NCBI RefSeq assembly: GCF_018614575.1
Contig: NZ_JAGGOJ010000013.1
Span: 211,146 to 275,145, forward strand
Direction: 5' to 3'
Length of the DNA stretch: 64,000 nucleotides
Origin: Streptomyces sp. ISL-10
GTDB lineage: Bacteria > Actinomycetota > Actinomycetes > Streptomycetales > Streptomycetaceae
In this document: positions 16,745-25,176 of the stretch, one piece after another
How the letters are laid out: the number at the start of each line of letters is the position of its first letter
Position numbering within the stretch: position 1 is the stretch's first letter
The notes under the pieces: generated by a model
Seen by the model: the letters and a program-made list of their open reading frames with translations, nothing else
What the model was told of the DNA's origin: nothing
Databases searched by the model: none
Made by a program: the position numbers and the translations under genes

Positions 16745-17038
16745 TCAGTCACGCCACGTGCCGCGTACGACGCCGTAGGTGCCGCAGAGCAGCATCAGCG
16801 TCAGGGCGCCGCGCAGCGCGAGCCCGAGGCCGTGACGCACCCCCCCGGTGTGGCCGATCGACCAGTCGCGGGCGACGATCAGCAGCAGCACGCTGCCGAC
16901 GATCAGCGCGCCACCGCCGACGGTCCACAGCGCCCGCGCGACGGGCGACGCCCTCGCCCAGGCGCCGGTCCCGGCCGCGTCGTGCGACGACGGGTCGTCG
17001 TACGACGGTTCCTCCTCGGCCGGGGGTGGCGCGCTCAC
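16745..17038 (-). CDS. Small two-helix membrane protein, 97 aa
   Basis: Hypothetical protein. An acidic Pro/Ser-rich head of ~35 residues (PPPAEEEPSYDDPSSHD) is followed by two hydrophobic helices at about 38-58 and 72-90, with a short basic loop between. This design is common in Streptomyces membrane proteins of unknown function. It is divergent from the response regulator gene. Nothing links it firmly to a pathway. Confidence 0.6.
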   Translation of the reverse strand: MSAPPPAEEEPSYDDPSSHDAAGTGAWARASPVARALWTVGGGALIVGSVLLLIVARDWSIGHTGGVRHGLGLALRGALTLMLLCGTYGVVRGTWRD

Positions 17039-17211
17039 TGCAATCCGTTCCCTTCGTGGGCCGACTCGGCGGCCCGACTCGGTGTCCGGGGCAGCGTGGG
17101 CCCGGGGGCTGGTCGACCCCCGGGGATCCGGGCGGTCGCTTGTGGCGTCCTAGGATCTGCAACCAGGCTCGCAGCAGCGGCCGCTGCATCGCTCAGACTC
17201 CAGGACGACCT

Positions 17212-17877
17212 TTGCCCTACGACTTGAGGCCGGTGCGTGTCCTCGTCGTCGACGACGAGGCGCTCGTACGCACCGCACTCCAGCAGGTTCTCGGCTCGGC
17301 CGGCGGCGTGACCGTCGTCGGGACCTGCGACGGTCCCGACGCCGTCGACGCCGTACGCGACCTCGCACCCGATCTCGTCCTGCTGGACATCGACATGCCC
17401 TCCGTGCCCGGCTTCGACGTGCTGCGCACGCTGAGGGGCCTGCCCCGGCCGCCGGCCGTCGCGATGCTCACCGCCCTCGACACGGCGGACCACGTGGAAC
17501 GCGCCCTGCGCGAGGGCGCGGCCGGCTTCCTGCTCAAGACCACCGACCCGCGGGTCTTCGTCGAGGCGGTGCGCCTGCTCGCCGCGGGCGGCGTGGTCTG
17601 CACACCGCCCGGCAGCGCGGAGGCGCTCTCCCGGTACGCGGCCTCGGCCCCGGTGTCGCCGGTCCCGGACGGCGTCGAAACCCTCGACGACCTCACTGCC
17701 CGCGAACGGGACGTTCTCGCCCTGATCGCCGCCGGCCTGTCCAACGCCGACATCGCGGCCCATCTCGGTATGGGCGTGACGACGGTCAAGACCCACATCG
17801 GCGCACTGAAGCGGAAACTGGCGGTGGGCAGCCGGGTCGCGCTGGCGTCCGTGATGCACCGGTCGGCCGCGCGGTGA
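17212..17877 (+). CDS. NarL/LuxR-family response regulator, 221 aa
   Basis: Receiver domain (residues 8-125) with the acidic pocket Asp14-Asp15, phospho-acceptor Asp59 in LVLLDIDMP, Thr in MLTA and Lys in LLKT, then a C-terminal LuxR helix-turn-helix (about 155-215: LTARERDVLALIAAGLSNADIAAHLGM). A TTG at 17212 is preferred because AGGA lies a few bases upstream; TTG 17224 and GTG 17233 are alternatives, and no ATG fits. The stop overlaps the kinase start by 4 bp (GTGA), so the pair forms a two-component operon. Target genes are not visible. Confidence 0.88.
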   Translation: MPYDLRPVRVLVVDDEALVRTALQQVLGSAGGVTVVGTCDGPDAVDAVRDLAPDLVLLDIDMPSVPGFDVLRTLRGLPRPPAVAMLTALDTADHVERALREGAAGFLLKTTDPRVFVEAVRLLAAGGVVCTPPGSAEALSRYAASAPVSPVPDGVETLDDLTARERDVLALIAAGLSNADIAAHLGMGVTTVKTHIGALKRKLAVGSRVALASVMHRSAAR

Positions 17878-19091
17878 GAACCGGCCTGCCGATCCCGGGC
17901 CGCGGAGACAGGGGCGCCGGCCCGGGGGCCGCCCGTCCGCGCCTCGGCCGTCCGCGCGTCGGCCGTCCGCGCGTCGGCTGTCGGCTCGGCCGGCTGGGGG
18001 CCGCCCCGGTGGCCGTCGAGGGCGTGGTCGTGGCCGCCGCCCTCGCCGAAGCGCTGGCGACCCGTCACTGGCTCACCGGCTGGATGGTCTGGATCGCGCC
18101 GGCGGTGGCCGTGGCGCTTCCGCTGCGGCGGCGTTCCCCCCGCGCGTTCATGCTGCTCGCCCTGCCGACGCTGGCCACCGGTGTGCTGTGGATCCCGGCG
18201 ATGGCCGCCCTGCACGCCGTCGCCGCGTCCGAACGGCGCCGCAGCGAGGTGGCCGCATCGGCGGGGGCGGTCGCCGTCGTGTCCTTCGTGCCGTGGCAGC
18301 ACATGGACGACTACTCCTGGTCCCTGCCAGACGTCACGCTCGGCCTCCTGCTCTCGGGACTGCTGGCCGTCGCACCCGCCGCCCTCGGCCTGCTCGGCCG
18401 TGCCCGCGCCGAACTCGCCGGCCGCCTCGCCGAACTGGCCCTCTCCCGTGAGCGTGAGCGCCGGTACGCCGCCGAACAGGCCACGCTGCGGGAACGCGAA
18501 CGGCTGGCCCGCGACGTTCACGACACCGCCGCCCACCACCTGAGTCTGATCAGCCTGCGCTGCAGCGGACTCGCCACGGCCGCCGACTCCGTCCGGTACC
18601 GGGAGGAGGCCGCCGCCCTCGGCGAACTCAGCCGCCGGGCCGCGGCCGACCTGCGCCGGGCCATCCGCCACGACGGCCCCGGCTTCGCACAGCTGCCGGA
18701 ACTGCTCGATGCGGCACGCGACCTGGTGGACTCGGTGCACCTGGATCCCGGTGCCTGCCCTCCGGCGGTCCAGCACGCCGCCTACCGCATCGTCCAGGAG
18801 GGCCTCACCAACATCCGCCGCCATGCCCCCGGCGCACGGGCCAGGGTGACGGTGCGCCGCACCGGCCACTCCCTGCTCGTCCTGGTCCACAACGGCCCGC
18901 CGCCCGCCGCCCGCACAGTCCCCGACCCCGGCGGCCACGGCCTGACGGGCCTGCGCACCCGCGCGGCGGCGCTCGGCGGCACGTTCACGTCCGGCCCGAG
19001 CCCCGACGGCGGCTTCGCCCTCGCCGCGACGCTGCCGGTGCCGGCGGCGCTCGGTTTTGGAGCTGAGCCGCCCGTGCCGGGGCAGGAGTAG
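17874..19091 (+). CDS. NarL-type sensor histidine kinase, 405 aa
   Basis: Partner kinase of the preceding response regulator. The N-terminus (residues 17-42) is a basic repeat region (RPRLGRPRVGRPRVG) from three near-identical 15-bp DNA repeats around 17935-17985. Four or five membrane helices follow (about 45-175) with little outside the membrane. A HisKA_3 domain has phospho-acceptor His216 in ARDVHDTAAHH, and the HATPase domain has the N-box YRIVQEGLTNIRRHA and G-box GGHGLTGLRTRAAALGG. The signal is unknown. Confidence 0.88.
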   Translation: MRTGLPIPGRGDRGAGPGAARPRLGRPRVGRPRVGCRLGRLGAAPVAVEGVVVAAALAEALATRHWLTGWMVWIAPAVAVALPLRRRSPRAFMLLALPTLATGVLWIPAMAALHAVAASERRRSEVAASAGAVAVVSFVPWQHMDDYSWSLPDVTLGLLLSGLLAVAPAALGLLGRARAELAGRLAELALSRERERRYAAEQATLRERERLARDVHDTAAHHLSLISLRCSGLATAADSVRYREEAAALGELSRRAAADLRRAIRHDGPGFAQLPELLDAARDLVDSVHLDPGACPPAVQHAAYRIVQEGLTNIRRHAPGARARVTVRRTGHSLLVLVHNGPPPAARTVPDPGGHGLTGLRTRAAALGGTFTSGPSPDGGFALAATLPVPAALGFGAEPPVPGQE

Positions 19092-19250
19092 TCAACCGGT
19101 GACATCTCCTGCGTCGTGGAGCGTCGGCAGCACCCTGCCGACGCTGCCGCTGTTCGCCCGCCTCTCCACGCGAGGCGAGGCGTCGAGCTGGACGGTGACA
19201 CCTCAATGGGTCACCTTCACAGCCCACGCCCCGGCGGCCTGAGCGCCCCG

Positions 19251-20111
19251 TCAGTGCGGGACGCGGACCACGCCCTCCTGGATGACGGAGATCGCCAGCC
19301 GCCCGTCCTGGGTCCAGATGCGGGCCTGGCCCAGGCCCCGGCCGCCGGACGCGGACGGGGACTCCTGGTCGTACAGCAGCCACTCGTCGGCGCGGAAGGG
19401 GCGGTGGAACCACATCGCGTGGTCCAGCGACGCGCCGACCACGTCGCCTACCGCCCAGCCGCCCCGCCCGTGCGCGAGCAGCACCGAGTCGAGCAGCGTC
19501 ATGTCGGAGACGTACGTGGCGAGGCACACGTGGAGCAGGGGGTCGTCCGCGAGCTTGCCGTTCGTACGGAACCAGACCTGCGAGCGGGGCTCGCGCGGCT
19601 CGCCGACGCTGCCCCACGGGGGCGTGTCCGCGTACCGCAGGTCCACCGCGGCGCGTGCCTCGACCAGCCGCTGCGCGACCTTGGCCGGCAGGTGCCGCGG
19701 CAGCATCTCGGCCGCGGTCGGCAGCGACTCCGGGTCCGGCGCGGCGGGCATGTCCGCCTGGTGCTCCAGCCCTTCCTCGTGGACCTGGAAGGACGCCGAC
19801 AGGTGGAAGATGGGCTGCCCGTGCTGGACGGCGACCACCCGGCGGGTCGTGAACGACCGGCCGTCGCGGATGCGGTCGACCGTGTAGACGATCGGCGCCC
19901 CCGGGTCGCCCATGCGCAGGAAGTACGAGTGCAGGGAGTGCGCCGTGCGGTCGGCCGGGACGGTGCGGCCCGCGGCGACGAGCGCCTGGGCCGCGACCTG
20001 TCCGCCGAAGACGCGCGGGACCAGGGCGGAACGGGAACTGCCCCGGAAGATGTTCTGCTCGATCTGCTCAAGGTCGAGCAGATCGAGCAGTTCGTCGAGC
20101 GCTTGGTTCAC
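19251..20111 (-). CDS. tesB: Acyl-CoA thioesterase II (TesB), 286 aa
   Basis: Hydrolyses acyl-CoAs to free acid and CoA. It is a double hotdog protein: N-half with FRGSSRSALVPRVFGGQVAAQAL and HSLHSYFLRMGDP, C-half with TYVSDMTLLDS and SLDHAMWFHRPF. These contain the expected Asp/Thr/Gln catalytic region of TesB proteins. The length is exactly typical. It lies 10 bp downstream of an acyl-CoA dehydrogenase gene on the same strand, so the two are probably co-transcribed and work on the same acyl-CoA pool. Confidence 0.92.
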   Translation of the reverse strand: MNQALDELLDLLDLEQIEQNIFRGSSRSALVPRVFGGQVAAQALVAAGRTVPADRTAHSLHSYFLRMGDPGAPIVYTVDRIRDGRSFTTRRVVAVQHGQPIFHLSASFQVHEEGLEHQADMPAAPDPESLPTAAEMLPRHLPAKVAQRLVEARAAVDLRYADTPPWGSVGEPREPRSQVWFRTNGKLADDPLLHVCLATYVSDMTLLDSVLLAHGRGGWAVGDVVGASLDHAMWFHRPFRADEWLLYDQESPSASGGRGLGQARIWTQDGRLAISVIQEGVVRVPH

Positions 20112-20121
20112 GTCAGGGAAC

Positions 20122-21279
20122 CTACAGGCCCATCGACTTGGCGATGATGGACTTCATGACCTCGCTGGTGCCGCCGTAGATGCGGTTGACGCGGTTGTCG
20201 GCGTACAGGCGGGCGATCGGGTACTCGTTCATGTAGCCGTAGCCGCCGTGCAGCTGGAGGCAGCGGTCGATGACGCGGTGCGCGACCTCGGTGCAGAACA
20301 GCTTCGCGGATGCGGCCTCGGCGGGCGTGAGCTCGCCGGCGTCCAGGGCCTCCAGCGCGCGGTCGGCGACGGCCTCCGCGGCGTCCACCTCGGCCTGGCA
20401 GGCGGCCAGCTCGAACTTGGTGTTCTGGAAGGACGCGACGGGCTTGCCGAAGACGGTGCGGTCGTTCACGTACTCCTGGGCGAACCGGATGGCGGCCTTG
20501 GCCTGTGCGTACGCGCCGAACGCGATGCCCCAGCGCTCGGACGGCAGGTTCTGGCCGAGGTAGTAGAAGCCCTTGTTCTCCTCGCCGAGCAGGTCCTCGA
20601 CCGGGACCTTGACGTCGACGAAGGCCAGCTCGGCGGTGTCGGAGGTGCGCAGGCCCAGCTTGTCCAGCTTGCGGCCGACCGAGTAGCCCTCGGACTTGGT
20701 GTCCACGGCGAACAGGGAGATGCCGAAGCGGCGGTCGTCCTCGCGCGGGGCGGAGGTGCGGGCGCAGACGATCACGCGGTCGGCGTGCACACCACCGGTG
20801 ATGAAGGTCTTGGCGCCGTTGAGAACGTAGTGGGTGCCGTCCTCGGAGAGCTTGGCGGTGGTCTTCATGCCCGCGACGTCGGAGCCGGTGCCCGGCTCGG
20901 TCATCGCCAGCGCCCACATCTCCTCGCCGGTGACGAACTTCGTCAGGTAGCGCTTCTTCTGCTCGTCGGTGGCGAGCATCTTGATGTACGGCAGGGCGAG
21001 CAGCACGTGCACACCGGAGCCGCCGAAGATGACGCCCGCGCGCGAGGTCTCCTCGTAGAGCACGGCCTCGAACTTGTGCGTGTCCAGGCCCGCGCCGCCG
21101 AACTCCTCGGGGACGTTGATCCCGAAGATGCCCAGCTCGCCGAGCTTGTGGTAGAAGTCGCGCGGCGCCTGACCGGCAGCGAACCACTCGTCGTAGACGG
21201 GGACGACCTCGGCCTCGATGAAGGCGCGGATGGTGTCCCGGAACGCCTCGTGGTCCTCGTTGAAAACGGTACGGCGCAC
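20122..21279 (-). CDS. Acyl-CoA dehydrogenase lacking the usual catalytic Glu position, 385 aa
   Basis: Second ACAD in the window, with the full fold (ALAMTEPGTGSDVAGMKT, GAKTFITGG, QLHGGYGYMNEYPIARLYAD). At the C-terminal signature it reads RIYGGTSEVMKSI, so Gly replaces the Glu of the common YEGT motif. This pattern occurs in long-chain or isovaleryl-type enzymes that place the base on another helix; the substrate is therefore probably not a simple short-chain acyl-CoA. GTG at 21279 has a strong GAGGAGG ribosome site; a longer open frame upstream is rejected. Operon with tesB. Confidence 0.88.
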   Translation of the reverse strand: MRRTVFNEDHEAFRDTIRAFIEAEVVPVYDEWFAAGQAPRDFYHKLGELGIFGINVPEEFGGAGLDTHKFEAVLYEETSRAGVIFGGSGVHVLLALPYIKMLATDEQKKRYLTKFVTGEEMWALAMTEPGTGSDVAGMKTTAKLSEDGTHYVLNGAKTFITGGVHADRVIVCARTSAPREDDRRFGISLFAVDTKSEGYSVGRKLDKLGLRTSDTAELAFVDVKVPVEDLLGEENKGFYYLGQNLPSERWGIAFGAYAQAKAAIRFAQEYVNDRTVFGKPVASFQNTKFELAACQAEVDAAEAVADRALEALDAGELTPAEAASAKLFCTEVAHRVIDRCLQLHGGYGYMNEYPIARLYADNRVNRIYGGTSEVMKSIIAKSMGL

Positions 21280-21317
21280 GGACGCCTCCTCGTGACAGTT
21301 TTGGGTACGCTGGATGT

Positions 21318-21332
21318 CTAAGCGCTTGCTCA
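21318..21332 (-). promoter_or_regulatory. Palindromic operator-like site upstream of the acyl-CoA dehydrogenase
   Basis: CTAAGCGCTTGCTCAG contains the 8-bp palindrome AAGCGCTT and sits about 40-55 bp upstream of the dehydrogenase GTG. The same 11-mer AAGCGCTTGCT forms half of the LacI operator at 49455-49472. The regulator is unknown. Confidence 0.45.
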
Positions 21333-21455
21333 GGGCTAAGTTACCCGGCGGTTGTTGAAACTGTCCAGAGTGATGCTGCGCACGCGGGGCCGCACACGCG
21401 GATGCCGCAACGGCCCCGTCGCACACGTCTCCTGCAGTCGGCGCGCGTCCGGCGG

Positions 21456-21935
21456 TCAGCCCGAAAGAGGTGAGGGGCCCGGCTGGGGGTCCTCGCTGTC
21501 GTAGGCGGAGAGTGCCGCCTGGCGGAAATCGAGCAGTTCGACCAGGTCCTGCGGGGTCAGGTGTTCCTGGGCCAGCTTCACCGTCGCCCGGCCCTCCGTC
21601 GCCGCCCATGCGTGCCGGGCGCGCTTGTTGGCCCTGCGGCGGGTGTCGCTGCGGAGGAAGCCCGCACCCGCCGCGAAACCGGCCGAGGCGAGGGCGAGCA
21701 GCGCCGCGGGGATGCGGGCGTCCGCGGTGGCCAGGCCCGCCGCTCCGGCCGTGCCGGCGAGGAGGGCCGCGGGGAAGCCGAGGGCGATGTCGGTCTTCGT
21801 CCAGAACTCCGCCCGGCGGTGGGCGAGTTCCTTCTGGCGTGTCGCTTCGTCGCGCAGGCGCATGATTTCGCCGCGCAGGCGGCGTGCGGGCTCGTTCGGG
21901 TCCAGCAGCACGGTTCCGTCATCGGGAGTGGCCAT
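21456..21935 (-). CDS. Two-TM protein with SLATT-like layout, 159 aa
   Basis: No confident family. A charged N-terminal helix (RLRGEIMRLRDEATRQKELAHRRAEFW) leads into two hydrophobic helices at about 50-70 and 75-95, then a basic helix (RSDTRRRANKRARHAWAATEGRA) and an acidic helical tail. This order resembles SLATT/DUF4231 2TM proteins, some of which are effectors in nucleotide-signalled immunity, but the match is by eye and there is no neighbouring sensor or cyclase. ATG at 21935 was chosen; the longer frame adds unlikely sequence. It is divergent from the operator side of nothing obvious and lies beyond the PucR stop. Confidence 0.5.
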   Translation of the reverse strand: MATPDDGTVLLDPNEPARRLRGEIMRLRDEATRQKELAHRRAEFWTKTDIALGFPAALLAGTAGAAGLATADARIPAALLALASAGFAAGAGFLRSDTRRRANKRARHAWAATEGRATVKLAQEHLTPQDLVELLDFRQAALSAYDSEDPQPGPSPLSG

Positions 21936-22077
21936 GCAGGAATTCCAACACACCGGATGGCGAAGGGAGTTGGGTTCGGTTCCACAGTCCTCGGGCAGGA
22001 GAGTCGTGGGCTTCCCACGGAACCCGTGTCGCCGAAGAGGCGTGGGTTCACCGCGAAACCGTGGGCCTGCCGTCACC

Positions 22078-23505
22078 TCACCCGTGCCGCAGCGCGAACC
22101 ACAGCTCCATCCGGACGTCCACGTCGTCCAGGTCCTCCTCCAGCAGCCTCGCGGCGCGTTCGATGCGCTGGCGCACCGTGTTGCGGTGGATCTCCATCGC
22201 CGCCGCCGTGCGGTCCCAGCTGCCGTGCAGCGACAGCCAGGTGCGCAGCGTCTCGACGAGCGCGGGGGAGTCGGTCAGCGGCGCGAGGCGCAGGCGTGCC
22301 TCGTCGGGGGACAGGGGGGCCGTCTCCCGGTGCCGGACCAGGTCCCTGCGCGTCGCGACGGCGTGCCGTACGGCACGTGCGGCCTGGGTGTCGGCGGCGG
22401 GCAGGGCGGCCGGGTCGGACGGGGCGCTCACGCCGAGCGTCCAGCCGGGCTGGGCGGTGACCTCGCGGGCGGTGGGGAGCAGGATCCGGACGGAGCCGTC
22501 CGCGTCCGGGTCGACCAACGCGCTGCCGAGCGTCGCGCCGAGCGCCGTGGCGGCAAAGGGGGTGCCGTCGCCGCCGCGTGCGTGGATCACGGTCCAGGGG
22601 CCGGGGCCGAGGAGCGGGGCCGTGGCGGTGGGGCTCGCGCCGAGCAGTAGCCGTACGAGCGCGGCGCTGCGGCTGCCCGCGTCCGTGCCCTGCTGGGGAG
22701 CGGTGAGGAGGGAGAGCAGGACGACGGCGACCCCGGCGACGGTGTGGTCCCCGGCCTCCCTGGCGGGCGCGGCCAGGCCCAGGACCAGGCCCTCGCCGCC
22801 GCCGAGCGCGTATGCGGACAGGTGGCCGGCATCCACGAGGTCCGTCGCGGAGGCCGGAGCCGGGCGGTGGGAGGCGCCGGGGCTGACCACCCGTGCCAGG
22901 CGGGCCACCCCTGCCACCGCGTCCGGCGCCGGTTCGCGGCCCGCCGCGTACAGCCGGGCGCCGTCGGCGTCCAGCAGGACCGCCCAGCCCTCCAGTCGCA
23001 CCGCCAGTTGGTGCAGCACCGCGGGGACCGGGTCGGGACGGGCGGCCGCCGAGGCCAGGCCCTGCTGCGCCTGCGTCACCCGGCGCAGCTCGCGGTGGCG
23101 TGCCTCTGCCATCAGCCGCCACACGGCCCGCGCGACGGCCGTGAACGTGGTGCGCTGCGGCACCTCCAGGAGGGGCAGTCCGCGCCGGTCGCACGCCTCG
23201 ACCAGCTCGGCCGGAACCGTGTCGTACACGGGCGCGACCCCGAATCCGAGCGCCGCGGCCCCCGCCTCGACGATCCGCGCCACATACCGGTCGGCGTCCT
23301 TCAGCAGCACGCCCGCGCTCAGCAGCAGCTCGCCGCCCAGCAGATACGGATAGGGGTCGGCCATCTCGGAGGTGTGGACCATGTGGACGGCCGTGCCCTC
23401 GGCCGCGGGCGGGCCCGCGACCTGCCGCAGCCCCAGATCCGCGTCGGCGAGCAGCGAGGCGAGTGGGATCGGCGGGGTGGGCGGGGAAGTCGCGGGCTCG
23501 GGCAT
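22078..23505 (-). CDS. PucR-family transcriptional regulator, 475 aa
   Basis: Purine-catabolism-type regulator. The N-terminal PucR domain (about 20-135: HTSEMADPYPYLLGGELLLSAGVLL, LPLLEVP) is followed by a GGDEF-like middle region and a C-terminal HTH_30 domain (WLSLHGSWDRTAAAMEIHRNTVRQRIERAARLL). ATG at 23505 was preferred because GGATGGA lies just upstream; a GTG at 23520 is the alternative. A 13-bp palindrome, ATGGACAGTCCAT, covers the start codon (23504-23516). It is divergent from the symporter-ureohydrolase-TPP operon and probably controls it. Confidence 0.88.
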   Translation of the reverse strand: MPEPATSPPTPPIPLASLLADADLGLRQVAGPPAAEGTAVHMVHTSEMADPYPYLLGGELLLSAGVLLKDADRYVARIVEAGAAALGFGVAPVYDTVPAELVEACDRRGLPLLEVPQRTTFTAVARAVWRLMAEARHRELRRVTQAQQGLASAAARPDPVPAVLHQLAVRLEGWAVLLDADGARLYAAGREPAPDAVAGVARLARVVSPGASHRPAPASATDLVDAGHLSAYALGGGEGLVLGLAAPAREAGDHTVAGVAVVLLSLLTAPQQGTDAGSRSAALVRLLLGASPTATAPLLGPGPWTVIHARGGDGTPFAATALGATLGSALVDPDADGSVRILLPTAREVTAQPGWTLGVSAPSDPAALPAADTQAARAVRHAVATRRDLVRHRETAPLSPDEARLRLAPLTDSPALVETLRTWLSLHGSWDRTAAAMEIHRNTVRQRIERAARLLEEDLDDVDVRMELWFALRHG

Positions 23506-23516
23506 GGACAGTCCAT
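23504..23516. promoter_or_regulatory. 13-bp palindrome across the pucR-like start codon
   Basis: ATGGACAGTCCAT is a perfect odd-centred palindrome that overlaps the first bases of the PucR gene in the divergent gap to the symporter gene. It could be an autoregulatory operator. No second copy was found nearby, so support is limited. Confidence 0.35.
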
Positions 23517-23637
23517 CCACTGGAGGCGGAGAGGGTGGATAAAAAGTACACTTCTGCGCCTCTTTCCGGCCACCTACCGTCGACTCTCACAAGCGCGCAC
23601 CAGGACCGTTCCGGGGGACGAGACGGAAGGAAAGCCG

Positions 23638-25113
23638 ATGGCTGTCGACTACGCAGTGATCGTCGTCTATCTGGCCGGCATGCTCGGCATGGGCTGGTGG
23701 GGCATGCGCCGTGCCAAGTCCAAGAGCGAGTTCCTGGTCGCGGGCCGCCGCCTCGGCCCGTGGATGTACTCCGGGACCATGGCCGCCGTCGTCCTCGGTG
23801 GCGCGTCCACCATCGGCGGCGTCGGCCTCGGCTACAAGTACGGACTCTCGGGCGCCTGGATGGTCTTCACCATCGGACTCGGGCTGCTCGCACTGTCGGT
23901 CCTCTTCTCGGCGCGCATCGCCCGGCTGAAGGTCTACACCGTCTCCGAGATGCTCGACCTGCGCTACGGCGGCACGGCGGGCGTCATCTCCGGCGTCGTG
24001 ATGTGGGCGTACACGCTGATGCTCGCCGTCACCTCGACCATCGCGTACGCCACGATCTTCGACGTGCTCTTCGACATCGACCGCGCCGCCTCGATCGTCC
24101 TCGGCGGCGCGATCGTCGTCGCCTACTCGACGCTCGGCGGCATGTGGTCGATCACCCTCACCGACATGGTGCAGTTCGTCGTCAAGACGATCGGTGTGCT
24201 GCTGCTCCTGCTGCCCATCGCGGTCGTCAAGGCGGGCGGCTTCAGCGAGATGAGGGCCGCGCTGCCCACCGACTACTTCGCCCCGCTCGGCATCGGCGGC
24301 GAGACGATCTTCACCTACGTCCTGATCTACACCTTCGGCATGCTGATCGGGCAGGACATCTGGCAGCGGGTGTTCACCGCGCGCAGCGACAAGGTCGCCC
24401 GCTGCGGCGGCACCGTCGCCGGCACGTACTGCCTGGTGTACGCCCTCGCCGGTGCCGTCATCGGTACGGCCGCCAAGGTCCTCTACCCCGATCTCGCCAA
24501 CGCCGACGACGCCTTCGCCACCATCGTCAAGGACGAACTGCCCATGGGTGTGCGCGGCCTGGTGCTCGCGGCGGCCCTCGCCGCCGTCATGTCGACCTCG
24601 TCCGGCGCACTGATCGCCTGTGCCACCGTCGCCAACAACGACATCTGGTCGCGGCTGCGCGGGCTCGCGCACAAGGAACGCGCGCACGACGAGGTGAAGG
24701 GCAACCGCGCCTTCATCCTCCTCATGGGCATCGCCGTCATCTGCATCGCCATCGCGCTCAACAACGTCGTCGAAGCACTGACCGTGGCCTACAACCTGCT
24801 CGTCGGCGGCCTGCTCGTGCCCATCCTCGGTGGCCTGCTGTGGAAGCGTGGCACCGTGCAGGGCGCGCTCGCCTCCGTGGTCGTCGGCGGCCTCTCGGTC
24901 GTCGGCCTGATGGCGGTGTACGGCATCCTCGCCAACCAGCCCGTCTACTACGGCCTGCTCTCCTCGCTCGCCGCCTACGTGATCATCAGCCTGCTGACCC
25001 GCCCGACGGACGCCGCGGTGCTCGCGAACTGGCGCGAGCGGCTCGCGGGCCGCGGGGGAGATGAGGCGGAGGCGGGGACCCCGGCGTCCGTGCCCGCCAC
25101 CGCCAACAGTTAA
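23638..25113 (+). CDS. Sodium:solute symporter (SSS family), 491 aa
   Basis: Membrane importer with about 13 hydrophobic helices across residues 5-475. Family marks include the early KSEFLVAGRRLGPWMYSGTMAA region and GMLIGQDIWQRVFTARSDKVAR in the middle. These resemble SSS carriers of amino-acid or guanidino-type solutes, but the substrate cannot be read. It is the first gene of a three-gene operon with an agmatinase-family hydrolase and a TPP enzyme, so it probably imports the compound they degrade. ATG at 23638 has an upstream GGAAGG ribosome site. Confidence 0.9.
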   Translation: MAVDYAVIVVYLAGMLGMGWWGMRRAKSKSEFLVAGRRLGPWMYSGTMAAVVLGGASTIGGVGLGYKYGLSGAWMVFTIGLGLLALSVLFSARIARLKVYTVSEMLDLRYGGTAGVISGVVMWAYTLMLAVTSTIAYATIFDVLFDIDRAASIVLGGAIVVAYSTLGGMWSITLTDMVQFVVKTIGVLLLLLPIAVVKAGGFSEMRAALPTDYFAPLGIGGETIFTYVLIYTFGMLIGQDIWQRVFTARSDKVARCGGTVAGTYCLVYALAGAVIGTAAKVLYPDLANADDAFATIVKDELPMGVRGLVLAAALAAVMSTSSGALIACATVANNDIWSRLRGLAHKERAHDEVKGNRAFILLMGIAVICIAIALNNVVEALTVAYNLLVGGLLVPILGGLLWKRGTVQGALASVVVGGLSVVGLMAVYGILANQPVYYGLLSSLAAYVIISLLTRPTDAAVLANWRERLAGRGGDEAEAGTPASVPATANS

Positions 25114-25176
25114 AGTCGTACAAACGCACCAAAAACATGTGGAAGCGCAATGGAGCGCGAGAAGGAAGGCATCCCT

